From Ectobius pallidus (lineage: Eukaryota > Arthropoda > Insecta > Blattodea > Ectobiidae): a stretch of DNA of 64,000 nucleotides. Both the position numbers and the translations under genes were made by a program. Where the stretch lies: assembly GCA_964059195.1 (NCBI GenBank), contig CAXKWD010000002.1, forward strand, positions 52,354,923 to 52,418,922, written 5' to 3'. The notes beneath the pieces are model-generated. The model did no database searches, was not told the DNA's origin, and saw only the letters and a program-made list of their open reading frames with translations. Positions 31,830 through 42,876 of the stretch are shown here, piece by piece; the stretch's first letter is position 1, and each line of letters begins with the position of its first letter.

Positions 31830-32510
31830 TACTTGATCAATATCAATACCAAAGTGTATGACGTTCTATATGCCGCGATTGCACCAGTCTATAAATAGTC
31901 TCCGTTATACGCGGTTTCCCTTTACCGGAACGTATCTACAGTGCACAACGGGTACTACCTATACCTAATTTAATATACGCTGTATTTTCAATTTGAACTC
32001 TGATTTTGTATTTTTACTTATAGTTTTTTTGTTTGTTTGTTGACCGCGCGAAGCGTGGTCCTGTTTTCACTCGACCGTTCGGAATTTTGTCTATCTGTAA
32101 ATTGGTTACTTACGCAGTCGCGACCAAATTCATTGTTCAGTTTTCTCCAGATTTGGCATGAAGTTATTAAAAAAGGACGCATGTGTTTTATTTGTCGAGT
32201 CAAAGATGGTTGCAGTTTTAACCGATGACGAGCAGTTCTTGTATTTTTGTGTTTGTTTTCGGACGGGAGGTCTACTATTCACATAACTACCGGTAATAAA
32301 TAATACTAGCAAGATTATTAGTGAAAATAGTAAAATAACTCTACCCTTCCAACGAGGGTGACCAAAAGAAAATAAACAAGGTGTGAAATCAAGGAATACA
32401 CATATGAAATAAATGGCTGCAAATATGGCTCCAATATTTTACATGTTCTAGTTACATTTTCTGTACACAGTAAACCATTTATACCCGTAGAACTTAAAAA
32501 AAAGTAGTAT
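31830..32510. other. No gene recognised
   Basis: Small overlapping open frames on both strands near 32040-32310 show no domain. Confidence 0.5.
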
Positions 32511-32805
32511 GTTACACACGGCGTTTTTTTTTACCGTCGCCGCTCAAAGACAGTTGTTTTTTTAAGTAAATTAGAGCTTGCGCACGAGGCGGAAAAAAAA
32601 AAAAAAGATCGGTAAAATATCCGTCGGCGGCAGTTTTGCAGCCGCCTGGTGCCACTGGAGCCCGACGGATGTTTTACTGTCGCTTTGAAGTAGTGGACCG
32701 TGTGGCTAAATGCACATTTACACACACAGCGTTTTTTCTATCGTCGAGTTATATGCTCAGTGTGATGTGAGTTGTGTTGGCAGGTTGATCGTATTTCGTA
32801 TATCA

Positions 32806-33007
32806 ATGAACACGAGTATTATGAGTAGTACGAGTATTATTGATAATGAAATTCTCATTTCATTAATCGAAGTGAGACCTGTTTTATGGGACAAAACCCT
32901 CGAGATTTACAAAGATAGAAACGCTACAAGAAAGGCTTGGCATGAAGTTTGCCTTGAATTTCGAAGCGACTTCGACACGTTGGGAGAAAAAGAGAGAAAT
33001 GATTTTG
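32806..33007 (+). CDS. MADF-BESS protein, exon 1
   Basis: Starts MNTSIMSSTS (an in-frame ATG at 32710 is also possible) and encodes the first two thirds of a MADF domain: ILISLIEVRPVLWDKTLEIY, KAWHEVCLEF and DTLGEKERNDF. The donor TTTTG|GTAAGT at 33007/33008 is phase 1. MADF domains are Myb/SANT-like DNA-binding domains; in animal PIF/Harbinger elements the companion gene supplies DNA recognition and nuclear import for the nuclease. Confidence 0.85.
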
Positions 33008-33040
33008 GTAAGTACATATTTTCTCACATACCTATTCATA

Positions 33041-33693
33041 GGGTACAATTCTGAACGAACTAACATTATTTTGTATCCACTTTTGGGTTGCGAATGTTGG
33101 CCAACCTAGTTTTCATTATATAGTGCACATACTGATTGTTTTGTAGATGTCCGTCCGCGAGAATGATGTTTTAATATGTCTGACTCAAATTTGATCCCCG
33201 GCACCTCGGATTTTTCTGATTGTGAGGTAGGGAGGTCTGGAACGGGGTGCACTCAGCCTCGTGACACCAACTGAGGAGCTAATTGATAAAGAAGTAGCGG
33301 CTCCGATTCAGTAAGTCATCAATAACTGCCGTGGGAGTCGGCATGCTGACCACATGCCACAATCCCGTCACCTGCCTGTTTAAAATGCGTCACTACATTA
33401 TTACGCTCATATTGCTTTGGAAGAAAGCAGTTCGTTCGTTTAAATTGCCACTGTTCGAAATGGTACTCACTGGTGTTTAGAATTGTACCTACTGTGGTAC
33501 ATTTTCGAACGATAATCTGGAAATTAAAAATTGATTGCCATGACCAATGTAACAGCTGTTTCATAACTTTCATAATTTTGTGAAGGATCAACTACGTCAA
33601 TTTGTAATTACAATACAATTGAATTTGTCTCATGTTTACTGTGTTTATAAATAAGAATATTTGTTAAGTGTTCGAAAATGTACCACCTCACCC
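33041..33693. mobile_element. TA-flanked nonautonomous element in the MADF intron
   Basis: Begins GGGTACAATTCTGAACG and ends TGTACCACCTCACCC with TA on both sides. It shares body and a SINE fragment with the larger copy at 36834, from which its left end has been shortened. Confidence 0.75.
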
Positions 33694-35128
33694 TACTAGA
33701 AATGTGGTTTTCGTAAAATATTCGTTTTTCAGACTCTACAAGTGGCAGTGATCAGCTGATCACACACTGTAGTAGCAAGTTCTTTACTCGCATTGCCATT
33801 TATTTGTTTTAAAGTTTTGACAACCATGGTAGGCTATTATTGTACCTTGCCGAGGGGGTGCGAATGTAATTAAATATTTATTAAAAATGGAACAAAATTA
33901 ATTTAAAATTGTATTATATAGTTTTATAAGCAAATATATAGCAGTAATTTCCAACTCAATTGAAATTATGAATTTTGATTTTGCACGGCAAGGAAAACAT
34001 TTGTTTCCTCTGATAATTCAATTCAAAACTTATTTCTGAGCACATAGTTCCTAATTTTATTACAAAATTACAAATTTTCAAGTAAAAATTCTGATTTCTA
34101 AATTTCACTTAATTTGAATTGGAAGGAAAAGGGGTTAATTTCAAGAAAAATTATTTTAATTATTTTACTAAGCTTGTATTTTATTTCTAGTGTTACAACA
34201 ATATTTTAAAATTACATAAAAATTATGACAAGAAAAAGGTTTTAAGAATATCCTTATATCTTGGGTATCTGCCTTGCTTGGAGGCCTCCTCTTGCTGTGT
34301 TCTCTCCTGGTATATCTTCCATTCCTACAATTATTGATGTTGTTAGCATAACTATGTAACCATCTCTATCCCTAACATAATTATGAAGAACAATGCAGGC
34401 TTTAACAATAGCATTAGCAAATTGTGGTTGAACATTAAGGGGTCCATGGAATATTCTCCATTTGTTGCTGAGGATACCGAAAGCACATTCTATTTACCTT
34501 CTTGCCCGGCACAATCTATAGTTGAATATTCTCTTTTCGTCTGTTAAATGTTTCCCGCCATAAGGCCTTAGCAAATGTTTGTGTAGCCCAACAACAAAAA
34601 TTGCTGTGCGTGGTAGGCACTTCTCATCAGGTAGATTTTTTGAACTGCTTTCTATTGATTTCCACAGCTGCGTATGTTTAAAGATCGACGAGTCACAGTC
34701 CTTACCATAACAACCAACATGCACAAAAATAAAACGGTGGTTACTATCTGCAATGCCCATTAAGACAACTGAATAATAATCTTTATAATTAAAATACATA
34801 GATCACTCTCTATTGGACTCACGATGCGGATGTGTTTCCCGTCGACTGCCCCTATACAATGAGGAAAGTTTGCTTTATGTTCAAATCCATTTGCTACTGA
34901 TTCCCACATTTCTTTTGTAAGGGGAGGTATGCACTCACTTTGCATATCGTCCACAGTGCTTCACAAACAACTCTAACTGTCAGTCTTGCTGTTGATATCC
35001 CAACTCTGAAGGAATAATTAATGTCGGTGAAAGTACATCCACTTGCTAGATATCTGAAAAACGAATACAAATATTATTTTATTTTTTACAAAGGTAATGT
35101 AGACTGTACATAATGTTATTATTTTTAG

Positions 35129-36036
35129 GTAAGGAAGTGATGAAACGATGGAAACATCTACGTGACGCCTTCGCCAAGGCTGAAAAGAGTGCTAAAGAAA
35201 CCAAAACTAGTGGCTCAAAAGCTACAAGAAAAAGAAAATACATATTCAATGACGAACTCCAGTTCTTAAAGAAATTACACAAAAACACTGACACCACAGA
35301 GAGTTTCTTCGTAGAAGAGAACAGGGATGAAACCGATGGCACTCAGCAACAACCTGAGAATACAGGACATGAAGGCCAAACAACTGCAACAAAGGAAAAA
35401 GCTATTCCCAGTCAACCACGAAGAAAAAACGCCAAAAAGATGGATGAAGTAGATTTGAAAATTTTAAAGGTCTTGGACAAAAGAGAGCCACCAAACCCCC
35501 AAATGTCCTTTTATGAAAGTCTACTGCCGCACACAGAGAAGTTTAGTAGCAATGAGTGGCTTCAATTCCAAATGGAGGTTCTTCGAGTAATTTCTAATAT
35601 TAACAATCAAAAGGTTGCAGCTCCTCACTATCAAGGATTCAATGCACAGTGCTCATCCCAGTTGCAGCAACATATCCAACCAAGGACTCGCAATCCCCAA
35701 CCACAGACCTTTCCACAGTCATCTCAACAACCTTTCCCTATGATTCCACATTACTCACATTCTCCACAAATCCCACCTAACGACCCACCATCAATTCCGT
35801 CAGTTTCCATGCAAAATCCAATGCCTACTCCAGCATTAAAAACTCTGACTTCGTACCCTTCACAACCTTCAATTCTTCCACATCACGACTCATCACTGTC
35901 TCTTGTGATGAAGGAACAAATTAAACAAACTACAGCAGCTGACCATTTTGCAGAGTACGATGGCGAAGAAGATTGTGAAAGAAGTTCTTCAGTGAGTTCC
36001 CTAAATTCGTCAAGCACAATAGACGTCAATTTATAA
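35129..36036 (+). CDS. MADF-BESS protein, exon 2
   Basis: The acceptor TATTTTTAG precedes 35129. In phase 1 it completes the MADF domain (G/KEVMKRWKHLRDAFAKAEK). Then follow a basic RKRKYIF stretch, an acidic/Gln region, KKMDEVDLKILKVL and the BESS motif around SFYESLLPHTEKFSSNEWLQ...VLRVI. The tail is Pro/Gln/Ser-rich, and the stop is at 36034. The joined protein is about 369 residues and intact, unlike the nuclease on the opposite strand. BESS motifs mediate protein-protein contacts. Intactness may mean recent insertion, use in trans, or host use; the data do not decide. Confidence 0.87.
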
Positions 36037-36833
36037 TTGTATATTTGTATTGTAAAGTGTGTTTGTGAAATTCTATTAATATGCAGTCAACCCTCTATAT
36101 ATGGTATGGTAAGGTGCATCTTTATTCTTATATAGGCCTACATGTTAAATACATTATCCATAGAGTAAATCCAACGTACGGGCCTAAAGGGCCGTTCGTG
36201 CTTTTACTATGCACAAGACAAAGAAAGAGAAATGTAACACTAATAATACAAAACAATATAATACGACAACTTATATAATAATGCTATATAAAGATGAAGA
36301 AAGAAGAAAAAATGTACTAATGACAGAAAAGAGATGACAATAATAATACAATATAATACATAATAATACACAGACAAATATTACTCCCCTGCCCCTCCCT
36401 CCCATCCTTTTCTACCCTGAGCTGTCGGACTTTAGACATGAATTTCCCCACCCCTTCGGTAAATTTTGTGTCACTTAACAGCTCGAATATCCCCTTTACA
36501 GTGCCACCCTCACACTGTGCCAATATATATGCAAGTGAACGGATCTTCTCCCATATAAAATACATAAGAAACCTCGTGACTGTGCCAATTCGTTTAGCGT
36601 CAGTGAATATTAGATAATAAGACTTTACAAAATATACCTTGCAGAGCCCTTTTTTTTCAGTTGCAGAATTATTTTAAACTGGCGTGAATGTTAGGAAGAT
36701 TATTTAAGAAATATACTGTACTGTATTTTCAAGAAGTGAGTGTATTATGCCATTTTTATATAAAAAATGAAATTTCATTTTAGAACCCCTTCACTTTGTG
36801 CCACTAAATGTTAGAGAACGGATGGTAGCATTA

Positions 36834-38069
36834 GGGTAAGGTGGTACATTTTCGAACACAGTACAATTCTGAACGAACTAAGATTTTTATCCACTTTTGG
36901 GTTGCAAATGTTGGCCAAGCTGTTTTAACGTCATACCGATTGTTTTGTTGACCTGTATCCGCGAGAATGGTGTTTTAAGCTGTCTCATTCGGCCATAAAT
37001 TATTTTTCAATCGAAGGTAAGAACTCCATGCTTGAAAAAATGGCACGTTATAATTCCACGTTGTATTACTGGAATATATTATTCAGGACCAGTATTTAAC
37101 TCATACCAACGAATAGCCGTAGTCTTTAATACGTAAGTTATTGGTACAACATAATTATGTCATTCGTGAGCGGAATTTGCAATTATGTAATAATTTATAA
37201 AAACTAGCTCAAAGTACAAAAGCGTACGATTTCCAACAGCAGTTTAACCCGCTTATGTCTTGCAGGGAAAAGCTGTTTTGCCATCACAGCATTCTGCATG
37301 TTTATTATTATAACCTGTGCTACTCAAATATGAAGGGACGGCATTCATACGCCTTTCAACAGTGGTATTATTTCAACGAAAAGTTACACACTGCACTTCC
37401 TGTGCATTGTTATTACATCTCAGCACTTTATGCAATACAAGAATACCATGCTGTTCGAGCTGTTCGGCATTTTTATTATTGCTGTTAATATTATGATAGA
37501 CCACCTGCGTGGTCTAGTGGTTGCTGACTGCGGACCCCCAATCTGGGTTCGATTTCCGGTACCTCCTCGGATTTTTCTGAGGTAGGGCGATTTGGAACGG
37601 GGTGAATTCAGCCTCCTGACACCAACCGAGGGGCTAATTCATAAAGAAGTAGCGACTCCTGTTCAGTAAGCCATCAATAACTGCCGTAGGAGTCGGCATG
37701 CTGACCACATGCCCCAATCCTGCGATCTGGCTATTCAAAATGTGACTCTTCATTGTTACGCTCTTATTATCGGTAAATAATAATAAATAAAATAATATTT
37801 GGAAGAAAGCAGATCGTTCGTTGAAAATGTCACTGTTCGAAATAGTACCCACTGGTGTTTAGAATTGTATCTACATTTTCGAAAGTTATACTGGAAATGA
37901 AAGATTGATTACCCTGACAAATTTTACAGCTGTTTGACTTTCATATTTTTGTGAAGGGTCGACTACGTTGCCAACTTTGTGATTACAATACAATTGAATT
38001 TGTCTCATGTTTATTGTGTTCATAAAATAAGAATATTTGTTAAGTGTTCGAAAATGTACCACCGTACCC
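36834..38069. mobile_element. TA-flanked nonautonomous element, third-level nesting
   Basis: Ends GGGTAAGGTGGTACATTTTC and GAAAATGTACCACCGTACCC, TA duplicated. Removing it restores the Tigger sequence GCAT-TA-TATCGAGGG. It contains a SINE at about 37500. Confidence 0.88.
37500..37750 (+). repeat. tRNA-derived SINE
   Basis: A-box-like TGGTCTAGTGGTTGCTGAC and B-box-like GGGTTCGATTTCC, followed by a body ending near CATGCCCCAATCCTGCG. A related fragment is in the 33041 element at about 33180-33375. Confidence 0.82.
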
Positions 38070-38717
38070 TATATCGAGGGTTGACTGTAGTTTATATATT
38101 TCTCAGAATTAAATAATGGATATCATTTGAAAATGATTATCCCTAGTTTTTTGTGTCTTATGTGTGAATATGTTTGATGAGGTTGACAAAATGTTATTTT
38201 ATCATTTTCAATTTATAAATTTAAAAGTTGCTTTCACTTACCTCAGAGTTATTGCCAGCATTTCTACAGGTTGAATACAATTCCACATTTTGGTGTTTTT
38301 GCGTTGAATGGTATCTTTCAACCGGCCATGCAGTTCTTCAAAGGAAGTTATCGACGTTCTGAAATAATTGAAGAATTTCGTGTCATCCAGCCTCAATTCT
38401 TCAAACAACGTGTAGAAAGCTCCAACCTCATCTCTTCTTTCATTAATTGGATGAACACAAATTAGTCGATTTTTTCTTCTCCTTTTCATTCGACGACGGA
38501 ATATCAATAACGCTAGAAGCTGCTCCCGGTTCATTTCAAACTACACTGCAATCAATCATCTGAATAACACTGTTAAACTGATGTGAATTGATCTGAAGTT
38601 GAAACTATACTGCATAAACCAGCTTGCTCATACGACGGCGACGGAAATTTTTCCGCCCAATGTGTAAACGTTTCATTTCTTTGGGCGGCGACGGAAAAAA
38701 TCCGCCACGTGTGTAAC

Positions 38718-39206
38718 CGGCCTCAGGTACCTTGAACACAAAACAGTCTCATGTACTGATTAGAGTATATCCCAAGTAAGTTTGATCCTGTCCAAAACAA
38801 AGGGGAGGAGAACTCACAGAGAGTTCGCGGAAAATTGGCATCACGTGACAAAATGTGATTGGTTAATGTCGTTAGCATGTGCCATTACCAGGGTGTGGCT
38901 TGCTAGTGGAGAAGTAGTATTCTTAAGTTCATGCAACAATAATATTAACATTTACACGTGAAATAACAAACTCACTGGCATCGTCATCATTATAGTATAT
39001 CAATTAGCAAACAAAACATAAAAGATTCATTGTTCACGACGACCCTGCGGGTGAGTTGTACTGAGAATAAACAAACTAACATTATCACGGTGATGACTTG
39101 CGTTCTCACGTGCGGACTATGACAGCCACGTCTCTTTGTTTTGAACATGATCATTCTTACTTGGGATATAATATAATACTTTTCATTTATATCAGACATT
39201 TTCCTC
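38718..39206. other. No gene recognised
   Basis: Contains two blocks (TACTTGGGATATAATATAA near 39170 and ATATCCCAAGTAAGTTTGATC near 38770) that are partly inverted copies, possibly the ends of a small element. Confidence 0.45.
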
Positions 39207-39615
39207 AATGGTATAGTGCAGTTACTCATTGGATGGCCAGTCGGCTTCAAAGGTTTCGGTGTTTCTTTATGTTAATTGATCTGACTAAATCGGTCTTGGG
39301 TTCCGCTTTCCAAAACAAAAGCAACGTTGCAATATTCTCTCATTGTTATCACTGACCTCAGTTCTTCCTTCGCTTTATTCAATTCACACGTGTTATTGTT
39401 TACTGTAACTTGATCTTGCAACCAGGCATTTCACTCCACGCGGAGTAGACGAGTAGCTGTCAAAATCGCCACAGGACATTCTTAGATTTTGATTGGCTGG
39501 GGTAACTAGCTGATTGGTGCGGTAAAAACAAAGAACATGGGTTGAGCTGTCGACAAACTTTTCCTCCTGACGAAAGGAAGCCGCCTGGGTATGCAATGAG
39601 TAACTGGACTATAGC
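39207..39615. mobile_element. Foldback-type TIR element (inverted copy of 11606)
   Basis: Begins about TATAGTGCAGTTACTCATTG and ends CAATGAGTAACTGGACTATA. The internal sequence (TCGGTCTTGGGTTCCGCTTTC, ACAGGACATTCTTAGATTTT) is the reverse complement of 11606-12138 without the tandem duplication. Confidence 0.82.
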
Positions 39616-39916
39616 AGGGTTGATATTTTATGTATTATATTATTGCCTTCTTCTCATTGTCAATGTCATGTCATGTACCTTTCAAATCTGATCGCGGAAT
39701 CCAGTATCATTGTCGTATTTGCAGCTTTCCTTCAATATCAATGTCTGTCTGCCTCTCTCCTGAAGCGTCCCTGGAGACGCAGGCACTTCGTGATTTTCAA
39801 GACATTGTTGATTTTCAGTATGCCTATCTGGGAGAAAAGTCTTCACTTTGTGATGGGTATTATTCCGCAGAAGTTGCGTCTTCTTGCGAAACCCTTACAC
39901 ATGTGCATGTGATTAG
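39616..39916. other. No gene recognised
   Basis: Short open frames overlap in two registers; no domain. Confidence 0.5.
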
Positions 39917-40677
39917 CAGGGCCCGGATTCTAATGACATGTCATCTTTTTATTGACCTGCACAGACATTGCCAACTTGTGGATAAATCCTAATCATGACC
40001 TCTAGATTATAGCAATGCATTTTTATCAGGTCGTTTTTTGTCATTTTATGCAATTTTCTATTTTTGGGGCATTTATTTCAATTTTAGGTCATTATTTTGT
40101 CATTTTCTTGTCATTTACTTCCTTATTTAGCCATTTTCATGTATTTACATTGAGTATATTAACTTTTTTTCGTCGCTTGCGGTGCTGTCTTTGAAGTGTT
40201 GTTTGTTTCATGCAAGAAGGAAAAATTCGGCGTTAAGGGATTGACATGTGTCAGTTGGAAATGAGAATCAAAGAAACGCCAAAATTTTGTATTATATTAC
40301 TATTGTCATTGACTTAGCCCACCAGAGTCTGCCACTTGCTTGGATTTGAGAGTGCAAACTACTGTTTACCCTCAATAAGCAACAATATAATCCGGCAGAC
40401 CACAAAAAGATGTGCCGAATTTTGACTCACCAGTGCCTCAGTGCCAGTATAAATTTCCGTGAGAAAAGAACAATCACAACATTACAGTTATTTACTGTTT
40501 TTACAATTATGTAGAAACTAGTCTAGAACTTTGTGTGTACAATAATATTTTTTTTGTAAATAAAATATCAGTTTTTAGGTAATTTTTTTTATAATTATTA
40601 AATCATTTTCTTTCAAATTTAGGGTCATTTTATAGGTCATTTTTCAAACAATTTTGGTCATCAGAATCCGGGCCCTG
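39917..40677 (+). mobile_element. hAT nonautonomous element, 761 bp
   Basis: Same family as 30772 in opposite orientation. Target duplication GTGATTAG at 39909-39916 and 40678-40685. Confidence 0.93.
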
Positions 40678-40933
40678 GTGATTAGCCTAGGTAACAGTAA
40701 ATAAAAATTAAAGCAAAATAGACTAGTAATTAATATGTACCTTATATAAAGAGAAATTGCGCCCAATGGGCATTGTAGGATGTTAGTCCTCGCTGCAGAA
40801 AGATATCAGAGATTCACTTCTAAGTGCACAATACATCGCATGATATCTTTCACACAATACCATATGCTGAACAGTGTACTCGTACGTGTGGATACACTTC
40901 AAAAGGAATAAAAGAGTAATTTCTTGGTTTCAG

Positions 40934-41023
40934 GCGAAAAGGGAGAAGTCAAGTGGTGCAGGAACGTCATCGTCATCCGAACCAGCCCCGAAAGTAGCCA
41001 GGACAGTTGTCACGGAGACACCG
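40934..41023 (+). CDS. Symmetric phase-0 linker exon, candidate shared exon
   Basis: A 90-base segment bounded by the acceptor TTCTTGGTTTCAG and the donor ACACCG|GTGAGT. It is open in one frame for exactly 30 codons (AKREKSSGAGTSSSSEP then APKVARTVVTETP) and enters and leaves in phase 0, matching the exit phase of the DNA-binding units upstream. Composition is flexible-linker-like with a basic start and is GC-richer than its flanks. No domain is recognised. It lacks a start codon, so it must be an internal exon. It may be a shared or cassette exon joining DNA-binding modules to a downstream domain. It could also belong to an unrelated gene; transcript data would settle this. Confidence 0.6.
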
Positions 41024-41526
41024 GTGAGTACAAGAATATTTATGAATAGCCTAGATATAATGTGAATATTAAGGTAGTCACCTCTGTCCTGCATAAATTT
41101 GTGTATTTCCGTTACCCTATTAACCGATCGGCGGATTATCCGTCTGTGACTGAATTTCTTTTTTATTTCTACATTAATTTTTGGCATTGTGTTTTATTTT
41201 ATTGTACGGTGTGTTCATTGAAGAGGAAAATATTAACAACTGAATATGATAATAGTGTATTTTAGTACAGTGCCGTTATACTACCTGAAGTTCACCGGTA
41301 CGTTCACAACAGAAGCTGATGAAAGTTGTCAACTTAACCATTGTCTGCTTTCAAAGGAATGACTTTCGAAAATTCCAATGCCACGGTATTGTAGACAGGG
41401 TGTTTTTCTAGAATCGTAAAATTACCCTCAGTGATTCCATATATTTGCAAATCCCTGTAGACCCGCTTGAATTATTCAGTTCCTATCTCACTGACATTTC
41501 TGTAAGAAAACATATCTTCCACGGGA
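41024..41526. other. No gene recognised
   Basis: Presumed intron and spacer. Confidence 0.5.
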
Positions 41527-41957
41527 TTGAAAAGAAAACTTGTTGTCTTAAATATCGAAAACAAAGTGCAAACAATCGAACGGTTTAAGAATAGAGAAAT
41601 TGTGACTCATCTCGCATCAGATTTTGAAGTTGGCTTAACAACTGTGCGTGATTTAAAAAATAAAGTCATCCAATTTGCATCGTTATCGGACAGCAGTAGT
41701 AGATTTAGAAATAGCGAAACCATGAAACAATCAACATTCAAAACCTTAGATGAAGATACGTCCAAATGGTTCCACGAAAAAAGACTCTAAGTGAACCAAT
41801 TAGTGGAGTTATTTACTGAAAGCAGGCGCAAATATTTCACGAGAAACTGGAGCTAAGTCAGTCATTTGCAGTGTCAAATGGATGGTTGGCAAGGTTCAGA
41901 TCTCGTCATGGAATTCATGAACTTCCTGTAGTAGGAGAAAAACTTAATTTGAAATAA
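41527..41957 (+). pseudogene. CENP-B/jerky-type DNA-binding pseudogene
   Basis: Reads KRKLVVLNIENKVQTIERF, VTHLASDFEVGLTTVRDLK and DEDTSKWFHEKR (first HTH and linker). After a frame change and a stop it continues FHEKLELSQSFAVSNGWLAR, FRSRHGIHELPVVGEKLNLK and TAA. The initiator position is TTG rather than ATG. The architecture is complete but the gene is broken in at least three places. Confidence 0.8.
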
Positions 41958-42095
41958 TAGTGAAAGTAAAAAAAACAATCGATTAGCTTGTAGTAAAGTT
42001 TAAAACAAATATTTGTTTAGTGATACTATGAATTTAAATGTGATTATTGATGTGAAGCTGTTATAATTTTATTTGTGTTAGCGGTATTTAATGTA

Positions 42096-42876
42096 CAGTG
42101 CTTTTACTGTACGACTTGGCCGGCAATCGCGTGGGCCGACTATCTGTGACTCATGCATCAAGCGCCCAAGTGATGCCTCGTTGTCTCGTCGCTGAAGTCT
42201 AGCATGTGATCTGATTGCGTTCACACGTGAATAATTATTACAGCAGTGTTTGTGTTTTTTATGGTTAAAGTAGTTTTTAATTTTGCTTGAAGTGTTTTAA
42301 GTGTTTTAAAAATGCCACGACATAATTATACATTAGAACAAAGAATGTTTATGTACGATTCGTATGTTGTTTCAAATTCTTGCAGAGAAGTTGTAAGGCA
42401 ATTTCGAATTAAATTCCCAGGTGTGCGTGTTCCACATAGAGAGACCGTGCGATTGCTTGTAACTAAATTAAGGGAGACAGGATCAATTCTTGACAAGAAA
42501 AGAAACGTAAAAAGACGTGTGCTTACAGAGGAAAAATTAGATGAAATTGGAGAAAGGTTAGAACACACGCCCCAAAAATCGCTTAGGCGCCTTGCACAGG
42601 AAACTAACGTTTCGATGAGTTCAGCATGGAAAGCTACGAAACTTCTGAAACTAAAACCATACAAGGTTACTGTTGTCCAGGAATTGCTCCCTCGTGATAA
42701 GGTAAATTTATATTTTAATTTTGTTTTTCATATTTTATTGTGATTACAATTACGGAAATATATACGATTCGCCGGGAGTACCGTGATATGACACGCTCCT
42801 GGCCCCGCAAGCGGTTTATCTGTGACGGTGGAGCGGCCCGTGCGATTGCCGGCCAAGTCGTACAGTAAAAGCACTG
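42096..42876 (+). mobile_element. TA-flanked element reduced to an HTH exon
   Basis: 781 bases with near-perfect inverted ends of about 35 bases (CAGTGCTTTTACTGTACGAC... and ...GTCGTACAGTAAAAGCACTG) and TA on each side, as expected for the Tc1/mariner/IS630 superfamily. The only coding content is the HTH exon at 42312; no catalytic region remains. Confidence 0.9.
42312..42701 (+). CDS. DUF4817-type HTH DNA-binding exon (long form), phase-0 donor
   Basis: A 130-codon exon starting MPRHNYTLEQRMFMYDSYV. The first HTH ends LVTKLRETGSIL, the second is LTEEKLDEIGERLE and RRLAQETNVSMSSAWKATKL, then LKLKPYKVTVVQELLPRDK. It exits at GATAAG|GTAAAT (42701/42702), phase 0. It is the closest relative of the 8704 unit and ends at the equivalent point, just before where the DDE domain would begin. 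It lies cleanly between transposon ends, so the donor is inside the transposon. Confidence 0.88.

Larger units (their letters stand above)
36084..38087. mobile_element. Tigger-family MITE inside Harbinger, itself interrupted
   Basis: Ends CAGTCAACCCTCTATATATG and TATCGAGGGTTGACTG. The body matches the noncoding flanks of the 21858 element (GTGCCACCCTCAC, ATAAAATACATAAGAA). It lacks the CENP-B coding region and is interrupted by the 36834 element. Confidence 0.82.
34254..38534 (-). pseudogene. PIF/Harbinger nuclease, decayed
   Basis: Exon 1 is 38534-38242 (MNREQLLALLIFRRR to AITLR, phase-2 donor GAG|GTAAGT). The intron leads to exon 2 at 35053 (RYLASGCTFTDINYSFRVG). Exon 2 continues with ALWTI, a frameshift, PPLTKEMWESVANGF, the first catalytic block HCIGAVDGKHIRI, a second frameshift, YFNYKDYYSVVLMGIAD, and then an in-frame TAA immediately before IECAFGILSNKWR, which holds the catalytic glutamate. 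The C-terminus runs to 34254. With two frameshifts and a stop it cannot make the nuclease. The intron contains later insertions and the plus-strand MADF exon 2. Confidence 0.88.
32511..38717. mobile_element. PIF/Harbinger transposon, about 6.2 kb, with nested insertions
   Basis: The left end GTTACACACGGCG...ACCGTCGCCGCTCAAAG and the right end CTTTGGGCGGCGACGG...CACGTGTGTAAC are inverted repeats of about 38 bases. Further subterminal copies lie near 32690-32740 and 38636-38670. It carries the usual pair of genes: a MADF-BESS protein on the plus strand and a nuclease on the minus strand. The 3-bp target duplication is not clear. Later insertions sit at 33041, 36084 and 36834. Confidence 0.82.

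Noticed and set aside
36110..36290. Open frame inside the Tigger MITE
   Set aside because: No domain; it lies in an inserted noncoding repeat segment.
39630..39992. 120-codon frame and overlapping 89-codon frame
   Set aside because: No domain; the end runs into the hAT element at 39917.
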